DNA of 64,000 nt from Kangiellaceae bacterium (lineage in GTDB: Bacteria; Pseudomonadota; Gammaproteobacteria; Enterobacterales; Kangiellaceae), in assembly GCA_013373015.1 (NCBI GenBank), contig JABXIQ010000018.1, positions 62,001 through 126,000 of the forward strand, given 5' to 3'. A model generated the notes under the pieces. It worked only from the letters and a program-made list of their open reading frames with translations. It ran no database searches and was not told the origin of the DNA. The translations under genes and the position numbers were made by a program. Positions 1-8,609 of this stretch are shown here, one piece after another. The stretch's first letter is position 1; each line of letters begins with the position of its first letter.

Positions 1-397
1 CTATATAGGCACCAGAAGCCGAAATATTGCTGGGATTACCATTTTCGTGATACACCTTGACTCGCTCCATACCACAGCTTGGTGAGTTTCGGATAACAAT
101 ATAACCGCTGATTGTTCTAATATCAGACAATGTTTTCCTTGCAAAACTAACCAAATCATCAGTAACGTCTATAGAATGATCATTAACCATTTTCACTCGT
201 ATCTGTTTATTAGACTCAACAAGGTGTATCGGAGGTCGAGGAGTAGGCATGCCGACACTCATTTCAGGGCATATAGGAATATAATTAAACCAGTCATTCA
301 TCACATCCAAGCAGTATTTGGAGCGCTTATGTCCACCGTCATAACGAACCTTTTTTCCTACCAAGCAGGAGCTAATGGCAATGCTTATTTTTTTCAT
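1..397 (-). CDS. DUF523 family protein, 3' end outside the window
   Basis: An open frame on the minus strand runs from an ATG at 397 through the left edge with no stop (132 codons seen). The N-terminus reads ISSCLVGKKVRYDGGHKRS, and further on come ICPEMSVGMPTPR and RNSPSCGMERV. These are the hallmark blocks of DUF523 (YbbK family), with conserved cysteines in SSCL, CPE and SCG. In many proteobacteria the domain is fused to a C-terminal DUF1722, which would lie outside this window. Function is not established. No clear Shine-Dalgarno precedes the ATG, so the exact start is uncertain. The family call is firm. Confidence 0.82.
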   Translation of the reverse strand, partial: MKKISIAISSCLVGKKVRYDGGHKRSKYCLDVMNDWFNYIPICPEMSVGMPTPRPPIHLVESNKQIRVKMVNDHSIDVTDDLVSFARKTLSDIRTISGYIVIRNSPSCGMERVKVYHENGNPSNISASGAYI

Positions 398-517
398 GGT
401 AGGAGTTTTACCAAAAGCTTGTGAAGTTGATGTGAATTAGACATAAAGATATGTTGACTAAATCCTATAAATATGAAATTTTAGAGTTACTTAAGGGTTT
501 TTCATGGTTAGAACACT

Positions 518-1438
518 GTGTATAAGATTCTACAAAAGCCTCTGTTTAGTCTATCAGAAGATACCAGCATTACGCTATGGCAGTTAATTCTAGCTGTCGT
601 GTTTATAATACTGGCTTGGCTGTTTAGCCATTTTGTTGCCCGTTTTATAGGGCGAAAAATTCTAAGTAAAACTGATATGGCTCAAGATAACATTATTGTG
701 ATACAGCGCCTTATCTTTTTTTTGCTTTTAAGCATTATCATTGTAACCGCTTTGTCTTTTTTACATGTCCCTTTCACAGCTTTTGCTTTTATTTCGGGCG
801 CCATAGCTATTGGTTTAGGTTTTGGCGCTAAAAATGTCATGGACAATTTTATCAGTGGTTGGATTTTAATGTCAGAACGCCCAGTGCGTATTGGTGATTT
901 TATCGAGCTTGATGACGTTAATCGGGGGAAAGTCATACGAGTTGGCAATCGCTCAACCATGATAAAGCGAACCGATGGCGCTCATATGATCATCCCTAAC
1001 AGTGACTTATTACAAACAAGACTAATTAATTGGACGCTTATAGATGATAATATCCGTACTTCATTTAAGGTTGGAGTAGCTTATGGCTCAGATGTTAAAT
1101 TAGTAACCAAGATACTGAATTCCATTCTTGAGGAACATACTTTAGTTTTGCCTGATCCCAAACCAGCAGTCATGTTCGAGGATTTTGCTGATAGTGCTTT
1201 AGTATTCGAAATTTGGTTTTGGGCTGTAGTTTCAGCAGAAAGAGAGTTGCGCTCTATTCGAAGTGACTTGCGTTATATGATAGAACGTAGATTTAGTGAA
1301 AATGATATTATAATTTCATTCCCACAAAGAGATGTTCATCTGCATATCCATAAGTCGATACCAGTACATATATCGAACAATAAAGAAAGGCGTGAGACGG
1401 TCGAAACGATTTCTGATAAATTTGATAGGAAGCTATGA
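518..1438 (+). CDS. Small-conductance mechanosensitive channel, MscS family
   Basis: A 306-aa membrane protein with three N-terminal hydrophobic segments (about residues 20-42, 65-85 and 88-110), then the MscS beta domain. The pore-lining region is glycine/alanine rich (SGAIAIGLGFGAKNVMDNFISG), followed by ERPVRIGDFIELDD and the VGNRSTMIKRTDGAHMIIPN block. Such channels open under membrane tension and release solutes after osmotic downshock. The start is GTG at 518. An in-frame stop lies at 509-511, so no longer form exists. The stop overlaps the start of the next gene by 4 nt, indicating co-translation with the ZntB-like transporter. Confidence 0.88.
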   Translation: MYKILQKPLFSLSEDTSITLWQLILAVVFIILAWLFSHFVARFIGRKILSKTDMAQDNIIVIQRLIFFLLLSIIIVTALSFLHVPFTAFAFISGAIAIGLGFGAKNVMDNFISGWILMSERPVRIGDFIELDDVNRGKVIRVGNRSTMIKRTDGAHMIIPNSDLLQTRLINWTLIDDNIRTSFKVGVAYGSDVKLVTKILNSILEEHTLVLPDPKPAVMFEDFADSALVFEIWFWAVVSAERELRSIRSDLRYMIERRFSENDIIISFPQRDVHLHIHKSIPVHISNNKERRETVETISDKFDRKL

Positions 1439-2361
1439 AGAAAAGCATTTTCATTTCAAAACAAGGAGCCATTACTGATAATCAAAAAAACTTCTATCAA
1501 TGGCATCACATTAATTACACCCATAGTGATGATGTTAAGTGGCTGCATGAACAGAATATTCCGAGTCTTGCTAAAGATATTTTGCTTCAGGTTGAGCATA
1601 GACCACGTTATATTCAAGAAGAGGAAGACATCATTTTATGTTTGCGAGGGGTTAATCTTAATCCTGAAGCAACACCTGAAGATATGATTACAGTTCGCGT
1701 ATATTGTGCCAATGGTGTAGTTATAACGAGTTGTAATCGTCAATCAATGAGCATTAATGATGTTAATAATTTGATTGAGCTTGAGAAGGGACCCGCCTCA
1801 CCGGCTAAATTTGTAGTTGCATTAATAGATACATTGACGCAGAAGATTGAGACTTTCTTTGAAGAATTAGAGTCCAAGCTCGATTTATATGAAGATAATA
1901 TGGATATTCATGACTTTGAATTGACTAATAAGAATTTGGCGAAACTGAGACGTCAATGTGCTACAGTCAAAAGGTATCTCGCCCCACAACGTGAAGCGCT
2001 TGAAAAACTTTACCGTAGCGAAATAAGTTTGTTTGCAGATCAAGATGTTGTAGAGCTTCGAGAGATTATTGATAAATTTATCCGATTGATCGAGGATCTT
2101 GAGCTTACGCGTGAGCGTACAATGCTGTTAAGGGAAGAATTTTTAGCGAGAATTGCTCATGAACAAAATAGTCGTTTATATTTGTTAGCTATCATTTCGG
2201 TGATATTTTTACCGCTTACGTTTTTAACGGGTTTGCTTGGGATGAATGTCGCAGGGATCCCTGGAACAGATTATCAGAGTAGCTTTGTGATTGTTAGTTT
2301 TATCTGTGTTGCCATTGGTTTTGCTTGTTTGTTTTGGTTTAAGCGCAAAAGATGGTTTTAA
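1435..2361 (+). CDS. CorA-family divalent cation transporter, ZntB-like
   Basis: A 308-aa protein with a long soluble, helix-rich N-terminal part (acidic coiled-coil region about residues 135-235) and two C-terminal membrane helices. The first helix ends in the family signature GMN within GLLGMNVAGIPG (about residue 270). The GMN-V-x-GIPG form resembles ZntB more than CorA, so zinc (or another divalent metal) transport is likelier than magnesium. This is an inference from motif context only. The ATG overlaps the MscS stop (ATGA), and a class II fumarase follows after 6 nt, so the three genes probably form one transcript. Confidence 0.83.
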   Translation: MKKSIFISKQGAITDNQKNFYQWHHINYTHSDDVKWLHEQNIPSLAKDILLQVEHRPRYIQEEEDIILCLRGVNLNPEATPEDMITVRVYCANGVVITSCNRQSMSINDVNNLIELEKGPASPAKFVVALIDTLTQKIETFFEELESKLDLYEDNMDIHDFELTNKNLAKLRRQCATVKRYLAPQREALEKLYRSEISLFADQDVVELREIIDKFIRLIEDLELTRERTMLLREEFLARIAHEQNSRLYLLAIISVIFLPLTFLTGLLGMNVAGIPGTDYQSSFVIVSFICVAIGFACLFWFKRKRWF

Positions 2362-2367
2362 TAATAT

Positions 2368-3780
2368 ATGAGTTATGATGAGCAATACAGGGCTAAAGTT
2401 GATGCGCTTGGTCAAGTAAAAGTTCCTAAAGATGTCTATTGGGGCGCACAAGCTCAGCGCACACTTAATAATTTCAATATTGCTCAGAAGGATTTGATTT
2501 TTCCTCAAAATTTTATTCGTTGCTTAGCTATAATTAAACTTTCAGCGGTAAGAGCCAACCTTAAATTAAACCTTATTGAACCTAGCGTTGCGCATCCGAT
2601 TATTCAAGCTAGTCAAGAAATTATTGATGGAAAAATGGATGACCAGTTTCCTGTGCCTGTTTTTCAAACAGGATCTGGCACTCAGCTGAATATGAACATA
2701 AATGAAGTGATAGCTAATCGAGCTAATCAATTGCTCGGAGCGAGTTTGGGTAGCAAACATCCTGTTCATCCTAACGATCACGTCAATAAGGGGCAATCGT
2801 CAAATGATGTTATCCCAGCTGCAATGCATATGGCTTTGTATCTTGAAATTCATAATCAATTAGAGCCTGCACTGAATTTTATACTTGAAACTTTAACTTT
2901 ATTACAAGAACGCTTTTCAGGTTTATTTAAATGCGGAAGAACTCACTTGCAAGATGCTGCACCTATATCTTATGCACAAGAAATAGAAGGTTGGAAAGGG
3001 CAGTTGCAGTTATGTTTCCAAGCTGTTAAATATAGTAAAACATCCTTACAATCACTTGCATTGGGTGGAACGGCTGTTGGCACAGGTCTTAATACTCACT
3101 GTAGTTTTGCTCAGCTCAGTTGTGAAAATATTAGTGAAGTTACCAAGCTCAAATTTTATCCATCTGATAATAATTTTTTTTCTTTATCATCACATGAGCC
3201 TATATTACAGCAATCTTCAAACTTCAAACTTATAGCAACTTCGCTTCATAAAATTGCTAATGATATTCGATATTTGTCATCAGGGCCAAATGCTGGAATA
3301 GGGGAGTTGTTATTACCTGTAAACGAACCAGGCTCGTCAGCCATTCCTGGCAAAGTCAATCCGACACAAATAGAAGCGCTAACAATGATTGTTAGTCAAG
3401 TTTTTGGCAATGATCATTGCATTAGCTTCGCATGTAGCCAAGGCCAATTGCAGCTTAATGCTTATAAGCCTGTGATAATTTATAATGCGCTTCAATCTTG
3501 TAAATTATTGGCGGAAGGAATTAATAGTTTTACTCGTCATTGCTTGTCTGGATTACAGGTTAATCTTGATAGAAGTCAGTCACACCTTGAACAGAATCTG
3601 ATGTTGGTCACTGCATTAGTTCCTGCTATAGGATATGATGCTGCTGTAAAAATTGCACAATATGCACATCAGCATAAATTGACAATTAAGCAAGCTGCAA
3701 AGGCTTTAAATATAATTCAAATAGATCAGTTTGATAGTTTATTAAATCTTAGCAAGATGATAAATCCTTGTGACAAATAG
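2368..3780 (+). CDS. fumC: Fumarate hydratase, class II
   Basis: A 470-aa member of the fumarase/aspartase superfamily that interconverts fumarate and malate in the TCA cycle. It carries GSGTQLNMNINEVIANRA (about residues 100-117), HPNDHVNKGQSSNDVIPAA, the catalytic histidine region GRTHLQDAAPI, and the signature loop GSSAIPGKVNP (about residue 320). Most fumarases have Met where this one has Ile (GSSAMPGKVNP). Length is normal for FumC. An aspartase is the main alternative, but the HPNDHVN block favours fumarase. It sits 6 nt after the ZntB-like gene. Confidence 0.85.
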   Translation: MSYDEQYRAKVDALGQVKVPKDVYWGAQAQRTLNNFNIAQKDLIFPQNFIRCLAIIKLSAVRANLKLNLIEPSVAHPIIQASQEIIDGKMDDQFPVPVFQTGSGTQLNMNINEVIANRANQLLGASLGSKHPVHPNDHVNKGQSSNDVIPAAMHMALYLEIHNQLEPALNFILETLTLLQERFSGLFKCGRTHLQDAAPISYAQEIEGWKGQLQLCFQAVKYSKTSLQSLALGGTAVGTGLNTHCSFAQLSCENISEVTKLKFYPSDNNFFSLSSHEPILQQSSNFKLIATSLHKIANDIRYLSSGPNAGIGELLLPVNEPGSSAIPGKVNPTQIEALTMIVSQVFGNDHCISFACSQGQLQLNAYKPVIIYNALQSCKLLAEGINSFTRHCLSGLQVNLDRSQSHLEQNLMLVTALVPAIGYDAAVKIAQYAHQHKLTIKQAAKALNIIQIDQFDSLLNLSKMINPCDK

Positions 3781-3816
3781 AGAATGATAAATTTTTATTT
3801 ATAATTTGACAGATAG

Positions 3817-4533
3817 ATGGAAATACTATTTATACCCGAATTTTGGTTTGCTTTAGCAACCTTGTCAGTCCTTGAAATCATTCTCGGGATTGATAACGTG
3901 GTCTTTTTGTCTATCATTGTGCAAAATCTACCTGCTAATCAACAGTCTAAAGCGAGAACGGTTGGATTATTATTGGCTATGATTATGCGAATCGCATTGC
4001 TATTGACTTTATCATTCATTCTGACTTTGGATGCTCCTTTTATAAATATTGCAAGTGTTCCAATCTCTATCAAAAGTCTAATTTTGATGGCGGGCGGAGT
4101 TTTTTTGCTAACCAAAGCTACACATGAGATTCACAATCTAGTCTTTGAAAAATCTAATACACAGGTAAAGCACCCCATAAAACAAACTTTTATTGGGTGA
4201 TTGTGCAAATTGTTGTTATCGATCTAGTATTTTCACTTGATTCAATTATAACAGCAATTGGATTGACTCATTATATTCAAGCCATGATTGCTTCAATTGT
4301 CATAGCAATAATAGTTATGTTGCTTGCGGCAAAATCGATTAGTGACCTTATAAGTCAGTATCCAACCTTAAAAGTCTTAGCACTTGCTTTTTTAATTTTG
4401 ATCGATGTTGCTTTAATCGCAGAAAGTATTGGTCAGACTTTGCCTAAAGGTTACATCTATTTTGCAATGTTTTTTTTCTTTTGCAATTGAAGTATTGAAT
4501 ATCAGGTTACTAAAAAAAAATATTAAATCATAA
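3817..4533 (+). pseudogene. TerC family membrane protein, two frameshifts
   Basis: The reading frame from ATG 3817 encodes a TerC start (FWFALATLSVLEIILGIDNV) but hits TGA at 4198. TerC homology continues in another frame (WVIVQIVVIDLVFSLDSIIT, from about 4191) and again breaks at a T8 run (4470-4477). Reading seven T instead of eight gives the expected ending AMFFSFAIEVLNIRLL to a stop at 4531-4533. One extra base in the C4 run at 4173-4176 would repair the first break (KHPHKTNFYWVIVQ). Both lesions are at short homopolymers and cancel each other. The gene is either decayed, switched by slippage, or misassembled. TerC proteins are integral membrane proteins linked to metal handling and tellurite resistance. 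Confidence 0.72.
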
Positions 4534-4551
4534 TAATAGATTATAGCTGTC

Positions 4552-4836
4552 TTAAATTTGGACCCATGATTTACTTTCCTGAATATAAATAAATTCAGCA
4601 TCTAAAGATTCAACGTACCGTTTATCTCCATTCTGTGGTGGATCATAATCTTCAAGCCCTTCAAGCGCTATTGCATTAGCCATAGCTTCTTTAGAGTTTG
4701 TGCTTTGCAAAATGGAGTGATCAAATTTCAACTCTTGCTCATTCCAGATCAACCCATCCCGCTCAACTGGTGAAGCTTTGTTTTGCTCTGAGTGAATAAA
4801 GACAGCCGCGGTTCCAGCCATTTTTTTATAGTTCAT
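4552..4836 (-). CDS. Small hypothetical protein coupled to the decarboxylase gene
   Basis: A 94-aa acidic soluble protein with no signal peptide or membrane segment and no family I recognise. It begins MNYKKMAGTAAVFIHSEQ and is rich in Asp/Glu in the middle (ALEGLEDYDPPQNGDKRY). The ATG at 4836 lies 5 nt after the stop of the tyrosine-decarboxylase-like gene, so the two are almost certainly co-translated. A longer frame to 4884 would overlap the decarboxylase and is less likely. Context suggests a partner or accessory of the decarboxylase, but nothing in the sequence proves it. Confidence 0.7.
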   Translation of the reverse strand: MNYKKMAGTAAVFIHSEQNKASPVERDGLIWNEQELKFDHSILQSTNSKEAMANAIALEGLEDYDPPQNGDKRYVESLDAEFIYIQESKSWVQI

Positions 4837-4841
4837 AGGAG

Positions 4842-6806
4842 TTACCTTAATTGTTTTAATATCAGCGATTCTAAATAATCGCAATACATTGTTATATAGT
4901 CATCCCCATTGCTAGTATCGGTCAGCCAAGGGTTCATAATGGTATGGCGAAGCAAGAATACCTTGTCGCTTTCTGTGGCATCATTATGGATATGTTTGAC
5001 GAAGTTTGTTGCGTCTAAATTTAGCATTTCGCATAATTGGCTTGCGTGCTTATCACTCACATTAGAACGTAATAAATAGGTATTTGATCCAATAAAGCGT
5101 TGATTTTTTGGTGCGATGCCTTTTTGAATCTTCAGATGATTATAGAGCCCATTCGAAAACTCATTCATATAGGTTATTGAGCGATTGCCAATAGGGTTAA
5201 TGGCTATACAGATCAAATTCGTATCAGGTGTATAAGGTAAACATATATTGACCTTATCACTGAGTTTTTCTTTTAATTGGTGGATCTTGTCAAAGAAATA
5301 CTCGGCTGTTTTGATGGTTTGCTTGATCAGTCGGCCAAAGTTTTTGTAATCAAGCGGTAGAACCTTATTAGTGACATAGGATGCTGCCGCCATAGATCCG
5401 GGTTTTGAGCCTTCTAAAATATACTGTCCTAGCTTGTCAAACTGTACAGTTGCTTCGTTCTTCTTATCTTCTTCAAACACATAAGGTGCTTTTTGCGTCA
5501 AAAGCTTGGTGATTTCTCTATTTTTTGCGATAAAACCGCCAGCGCCGAAAGGTAGGTAACCCAGTTTGTGTGGATCGATAGTTACCGAGTCCACTTTTCC
5601 AACACTCGTTATCGAGTTATAAACTTCCTCAGAAGGGAAGTATTGATACATAGACAAGGCTTCACGATGACTAATGGTTGAGCCGTCTTCATCTCTGAAT
5701 AGACTTGATAAATAGCCGCCCCAAGCGGCATCCACATGAACGTAAAAGTCTAAACCTTTTTCTCGGTATTTATCACGAAGCTGTATAACCTCATGAATTG
5801 GGTCAATAGTGCCAAATTCAGTGGTACCCATAATGGCAACACATGACAATATTGGAATCTTTTTAGCACAGGCATTAGCTAAAATATTATCCAGAGCTTC
5901 TGTATCAAGCCTCATATTAGATTTAATGGGGAGTTTCACCAGTTGTGCTGCCCCAAAGCCCATCACTTTCATGGCTTTTTCCCAGCTGTAATGAGCAGAG
6001 GCGGGGGCTAACACTAACGGTTGTTTGCACTTCCAATGATTGGCGTAGAATAAGCCCATACCTTGATATTCGATACGTTGATTCTCGATATGTTCTTCGA
6101 TTTCATCCATCTTGTCAGGATATTGCTCAGCCCAAAATGAAAGTGTTTCTTGGCGAAGCTTCAATACTTGATCAATAGAAAGGTTTATCAGTTGCCAAGC
6201 CGAAGCCTGCTTTAAATCTTCTGGCAATATATCGCTATTAGGAACATCGAGCTCTAGGCTGTTCATGGTTTCAGCTAACGCAACCGGATAATATTTGGCT
6301 GCTCTGAAATTCCATAAGCTTTCGTAATTGGCTACTGTACCACCAGAGGTCAAATGGCCCCAAGCACATGGATATTGCTCAGGATCAGTATTAAAGCCAA
6401 ACATGGTGGCAAATTGTTTACCAACTTCAAGCTCTAAATTTACCGTGACGGTAGCCGCTTCAAAGGAAACATTGTTCGGGTTGTATAAAGTGGTAACCAT
6501 TTGCGCAATCAAACCTGGCATAAATAGATCCGAACACATGTGACCAATATATCTTGGACTGAAAAAAGGAACGGATTGCTTTAGATCAGCAGTGAGCTTG
6601 TGTAATTCTGAGCGAGTTTTTGCAATGGCATTTTGATAGTCGGGTGACTGCGAGGCAAAAGTCGATATTGCAGGCAAGTCTTCAGGATGTATATTGCGTC
6701 GCCAATAAATGTGGTCGCGTAATAATTCCGTTAATATTTTTTCAAAAACATCATTGTTTTCTCCATAAGGACCGATAAAATATGGCGCTAGAAATTCTAA
6801 ATTCAT
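4842..6806 (-). CDS. PLP-dependent group II decarboxylase, tyrosine-decarboxylase-like
   Basis: A 654-aa pyridoxal-phosphate enzyme. The Schiff-base lysine is K414 in DPHKLGYLPFGAGGF, and the Asp that contacts the PLP nitrogen lies in VHVDAAWGGY (about residues 356-365). The HMCSDLFMPGL block (about residue 90) and the ILEGSKPGSMAAA block match bacterial tyrosine decarboxylases, which are of similar length (about 620 aa). The reaction would be tyrosine (or phenylalanine/DOPA) to the amine plus CO2, often consuming a proton. Substrate cannot be settled by eye. Phenylalanine hydroxylase and HPPD nearby make an aromatic substrate plausible. A perfect FNR box (6864-6877) lies 58 bp upstream, so oxygen limitation probably induces it. 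Confidence 0.83.
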   Translation of the reverse strand: MNLEFLAPYFIGPYGENNDVFEKILTELLRDHIYWRRNIHPEDLPAISTFASQSPDYQNAIAKTRSELHKLTADLKQSVPFFSPRYIGHMCSDLFMPGLIAQMVTTLYNPNNVSFEAATVTVNLELEVGKQFATMFGFNTDPEQYPCAWGHLTSGGTVANYESLWNFRAAKYYPVALAETMNSLELDVPNSDILPEDLKQASAWQLINLSIDQVLKLRQETLSFWAEQYPDKMDEIEEHIENQRIEYQGMGLFYANHWKCKQPLVLAPASAHYSWEKAMKVMGFGAAQLVKLPIKSNMRLDTEALDNILANACAKKIPILSCVAIMGTTEFGTIDPIHEVIQLRDKYREKGLDFYVHVDAAWGGYLSSLFRDEDGSTISHREALSMYQYFPSEEVYNSITSVGKVDSVTIDPHKLGYLPFGAGGFIAKNREITKLLTQKAPYVFEEDKKNEATVQFDKLGQYILEGSKPGSMAAASYVTNKVLPLDYKNFGRLIKQTIKTAEYFFDKIHQLKEKLSDKVNICLPYTPDTNLICIAINPIGNRSITYMNEFSNGLYNHLKIQKGIAPKNQRFIGSNTYLLRSNVSDKHASQLCEMLNLDATNFVKHIHNDATESDKVFLLRHTIMNPWLTDTSNGDDYITMYCDYLESLILKQLR

Positions 6807-6863
6807 AAAGCATATCCGCTATCTTCTTTTGCAATAAGATAGTCGTGAATCGAGTGAGCGGTA

Positions 6864-6877
6864 TTGATTATGATCAA
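6864..6877. promoter_or_regulatory. FNR/DNR box, decarboxylase-DUF1244 divergent region
   Basis: TTGATTATGATCAA is a perfect match to the FNR/ANR/DNR consensus TTGAT-N4-ATCAA. It lies in the 129-bp space between the decarboxylase (minus) and DUF1244 (plus). The distance of about 58 bp to the decarboxylase ATG fits activation of that gene. Confidence 0.75.
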
Positions 6878-6935
6878 GCTTATTGCATAATTAACGCTCT
6901 AACTAAATATGCTTTACTAACAAAAGATACTCATT

Positions 6936-7226
6936 ATGAACAACACTGAACTCGATGCTGCAGTTTTGCAGCGACTTTTAAATCATTTAGACAGCCGAAA
7001 AGATGTTCAAAATATTGAGCTGATGAACTTAGCAGGCTTTTGCCGTAACTGTTTAGCTAAATGGACTGAACAAGAAGCAGAAAAGCTAGGTTTGGAAATT
7101 GACTATGAAGCTGCGCGTGAAAAGGTTTATGGTATGCCATATAGCGAATGGAAAGAAAAGCATCAAAAAGAGGCTACCGCTGAGCAATTGGCGCAATTCC
7201 AGAAGATACAAGAAGCTAAGAGCTAA
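6936..7226 (+). CDS. DUF1244 family protein
   Basis: A 96-aa protein with the DUF1244 core: the helix pair LLNHLDSRKDVQNIELMNLAG, then FCRNCLAKW (cysteines at about residues 33 and 36) and the GMPYSEWKEKHQ segment. Family members are small helical proteins of unknown function, common in alpha- and gammaproteobacteria. The C-terminal tail is Glu/Gln rich. It stands alone, diverging from the decarboxylase and ending at a strong hairpin terminator shared with trhP. Confidence 0.85.
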   Translation: MNNTELDAAVLQRLLNHLDSRKDVQNIELMNLAGFCRNCLAKWTEQEAEKLGLEIDYEAAREKVYGMPYSEWKEKHQKEATAEQLAQFQKIQEAKS

Positions 7227-7227
7227 C

Positions 7228-7258
7228 GCAAAGGTTATTGTTTAACCTTTGCTTGTTT
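7228..7258. terminator. Bidirectional terminator between DUF1244 and trhP
   Basis: A perfect 10-bp stem (GCAAAGGTTA at 7228-7237 with TAACCTTTGC at 7243-7252) and a 5-nt loop, followed by TTGTTT. It sits between two convergent genes. Confidence 0.8.
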
Positions 7259-7266
7259 AACAAAAT

Positions 7267-8598
7267 CTACAGGTCTTTCATTAAGAGTGACATGGTATCA
7301 ATGTCTTCAGCTTTTAGATGCTCTGGGGTTTCTAAAACGACTTTATGACCTGAACCAGGTGCGCAGCTAATACTTTGACCATGAGTGTTTTCTAATTGCT
7401 CAAGTTTGAATTGGTGATTTCCTTTGGGTGTCATCAGTTCAAGCTGGTCGCCAACTTCAAATTTATTTTTTACGTTGATCGTTAATTTATTTCCTTGAAA
7501 ATCTTCTATTTCGCCAACGAATAATTGTTTGTCACGAACAGAATTGCCTGTTTGATAGTTTTGATATTCATCATGCACGTGACGACGATAAAACCCTTCG
7601 GTATAGCCTCGGTGGGCTAGCTTTTCCAATTCATCCATCATGGATATATCAAATGGCTTACCTGCAACAGCAGAATCAATGGCTTGACGATAAACCTGCG
7701 CAGTTCTAGCTACATAATAGTGGGATTTTGTACGGCCTTCGATTTTTAGAGAGTCAATGCCCATTTGACAAAAACGTTCGACATGCTGCACTGCGCGCAA
7801 ATCTTTTGAATTCATAATGTAGGTGCCATGCTCATCTTCAAAGACTGGCATATATTCACCCGGCCGATGCTTTTCTTGCAGTAAATAAACTTGTTGTTCA
7901 TCAATTTGATGTGGCGTCCATTTTTCAGTGCTTGAAGTGGTTGGCTGCACAGCAATAATATCGCCAGTTTCGGTTTGTTTAGCATCATGCAAATCATATT
8001 TCCAACGACATGCGTTGGTACAAGTGCCTTGATTAGGATCTCGATGATTAAAGTAACCCGAGAGTAAACAACGACCAGAATACGCCATACATAAAGCGCC
8101 ATGCACAAAAACTTCCAATTCCATTTCTGGGCAATTAACCTTAATTTCTTCTATCTCGTCTAATGATAGTTCGCGAGATAGAATCACACGTTTGATGCCT
8201 TGTTGATACCAGAACTTAACCGTGGCGTAGTTGGTTGCATTAGCTTGAACCGATAAATGGACTTCTTGCTCAGGAAATTTTTCACGCACCATCATTATCA
8301 AACCCGGATCTGACATGATCAAGGCGTCGGGCTGCATATCAATAACGGATTCAATATCTTTTAAGAAGGTTTTAACTTTGCTGTTATGCGGAGCAATATT
8401 ACTAGCAATATAAAACTTTTTATCTTGTTGATGTGCTTCCTCAATACCAATCGCAAGATTTTTGAGATCAAAATCATTATTTCTTACGCGTAAACTATAA
8501 CGAGGTTGACCGGCATATACAGCATCTGCTCCATAAGCAAACGCATAGCGCATATTGCGCAAAGTGCCAGCAGGACTTAGTAGTTCGGGTTTGTTCAT
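7267..8598 (-). CDS. trhP: tRNA 5-hydroxyuridine synthesis protein, U32 peptidase-like
   Basis: A 443-aa protein of the U32 (YegQ/TrhP) family. The N-terminus ELLSPAGTLRNMRYAFAYGADAVYAG and the block VHGALCMAYSGRCLLSGYFN, followed by GTCTNACRWKYDL, supply the conserved cysteines. KIEGRTKSHYYVA and GYTEGFY lie further on. TrhP in E. coli takes part in prephenate-dependent hydroxylation of U34 in tRNA, so this is probably an RNA modification factor and not a protease. It is 11 nt downstream of phhA on the same strand, but the functional link is probably only positional. Confidence 0.88.
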   Translation of the reverse strand: MNKPELLSPAGTLRNMRYAFAYGADAVYAGQPRYSLRVRNNDFDLKNLAIGIEEAHQQDKKFYIASNIAPHNSKVKTFLKDIESVIDMQPDALIMSDPGLIMMVREKFPEQEVHLSVQANATNYATVKFWYQQGIKRVILSRELSLDEIEEIKVNCPEMELEVFVHGALCMAYSGRCLLSGYFNHRDPNQGTCTNACRWKYDLHDAKQTETGDIIAVQPTTSSTEKWTPHQIDEQQVYLLQEKHRPGEYMPVFEDEHGTYIMNSKDLRAVQHVERFCQMGIDSLKIEGRTKSHYYVARTAQVYRQAIDSAVAGKPFDISMMDELEKLAHRGYTEGFYRRHVHDEYQNYQTGNSVRDKQLFVGEIEDFQGNKLTINVKNKFEVGDQLELMTPKGNHQFKLEQLENTHGQSISCAPGSGHKVVLETPEHLKAEDIDTMSLLMKDL

Positions 8599-8609
8599 TT
8601 GCTATCAAT

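Noticed and set aside
176-424. Rightward ORF of 82 codons near the left edge
   Set aside because: It is antisense to a clear DUF523 gene and has no family features.
4158-4200. Programmed -1 frameshifting in terC
   Set aside because: No X-XXY-YYZ slippery heptamer is in the right frame, and a second unrelated lesion occurs downstream at T8.
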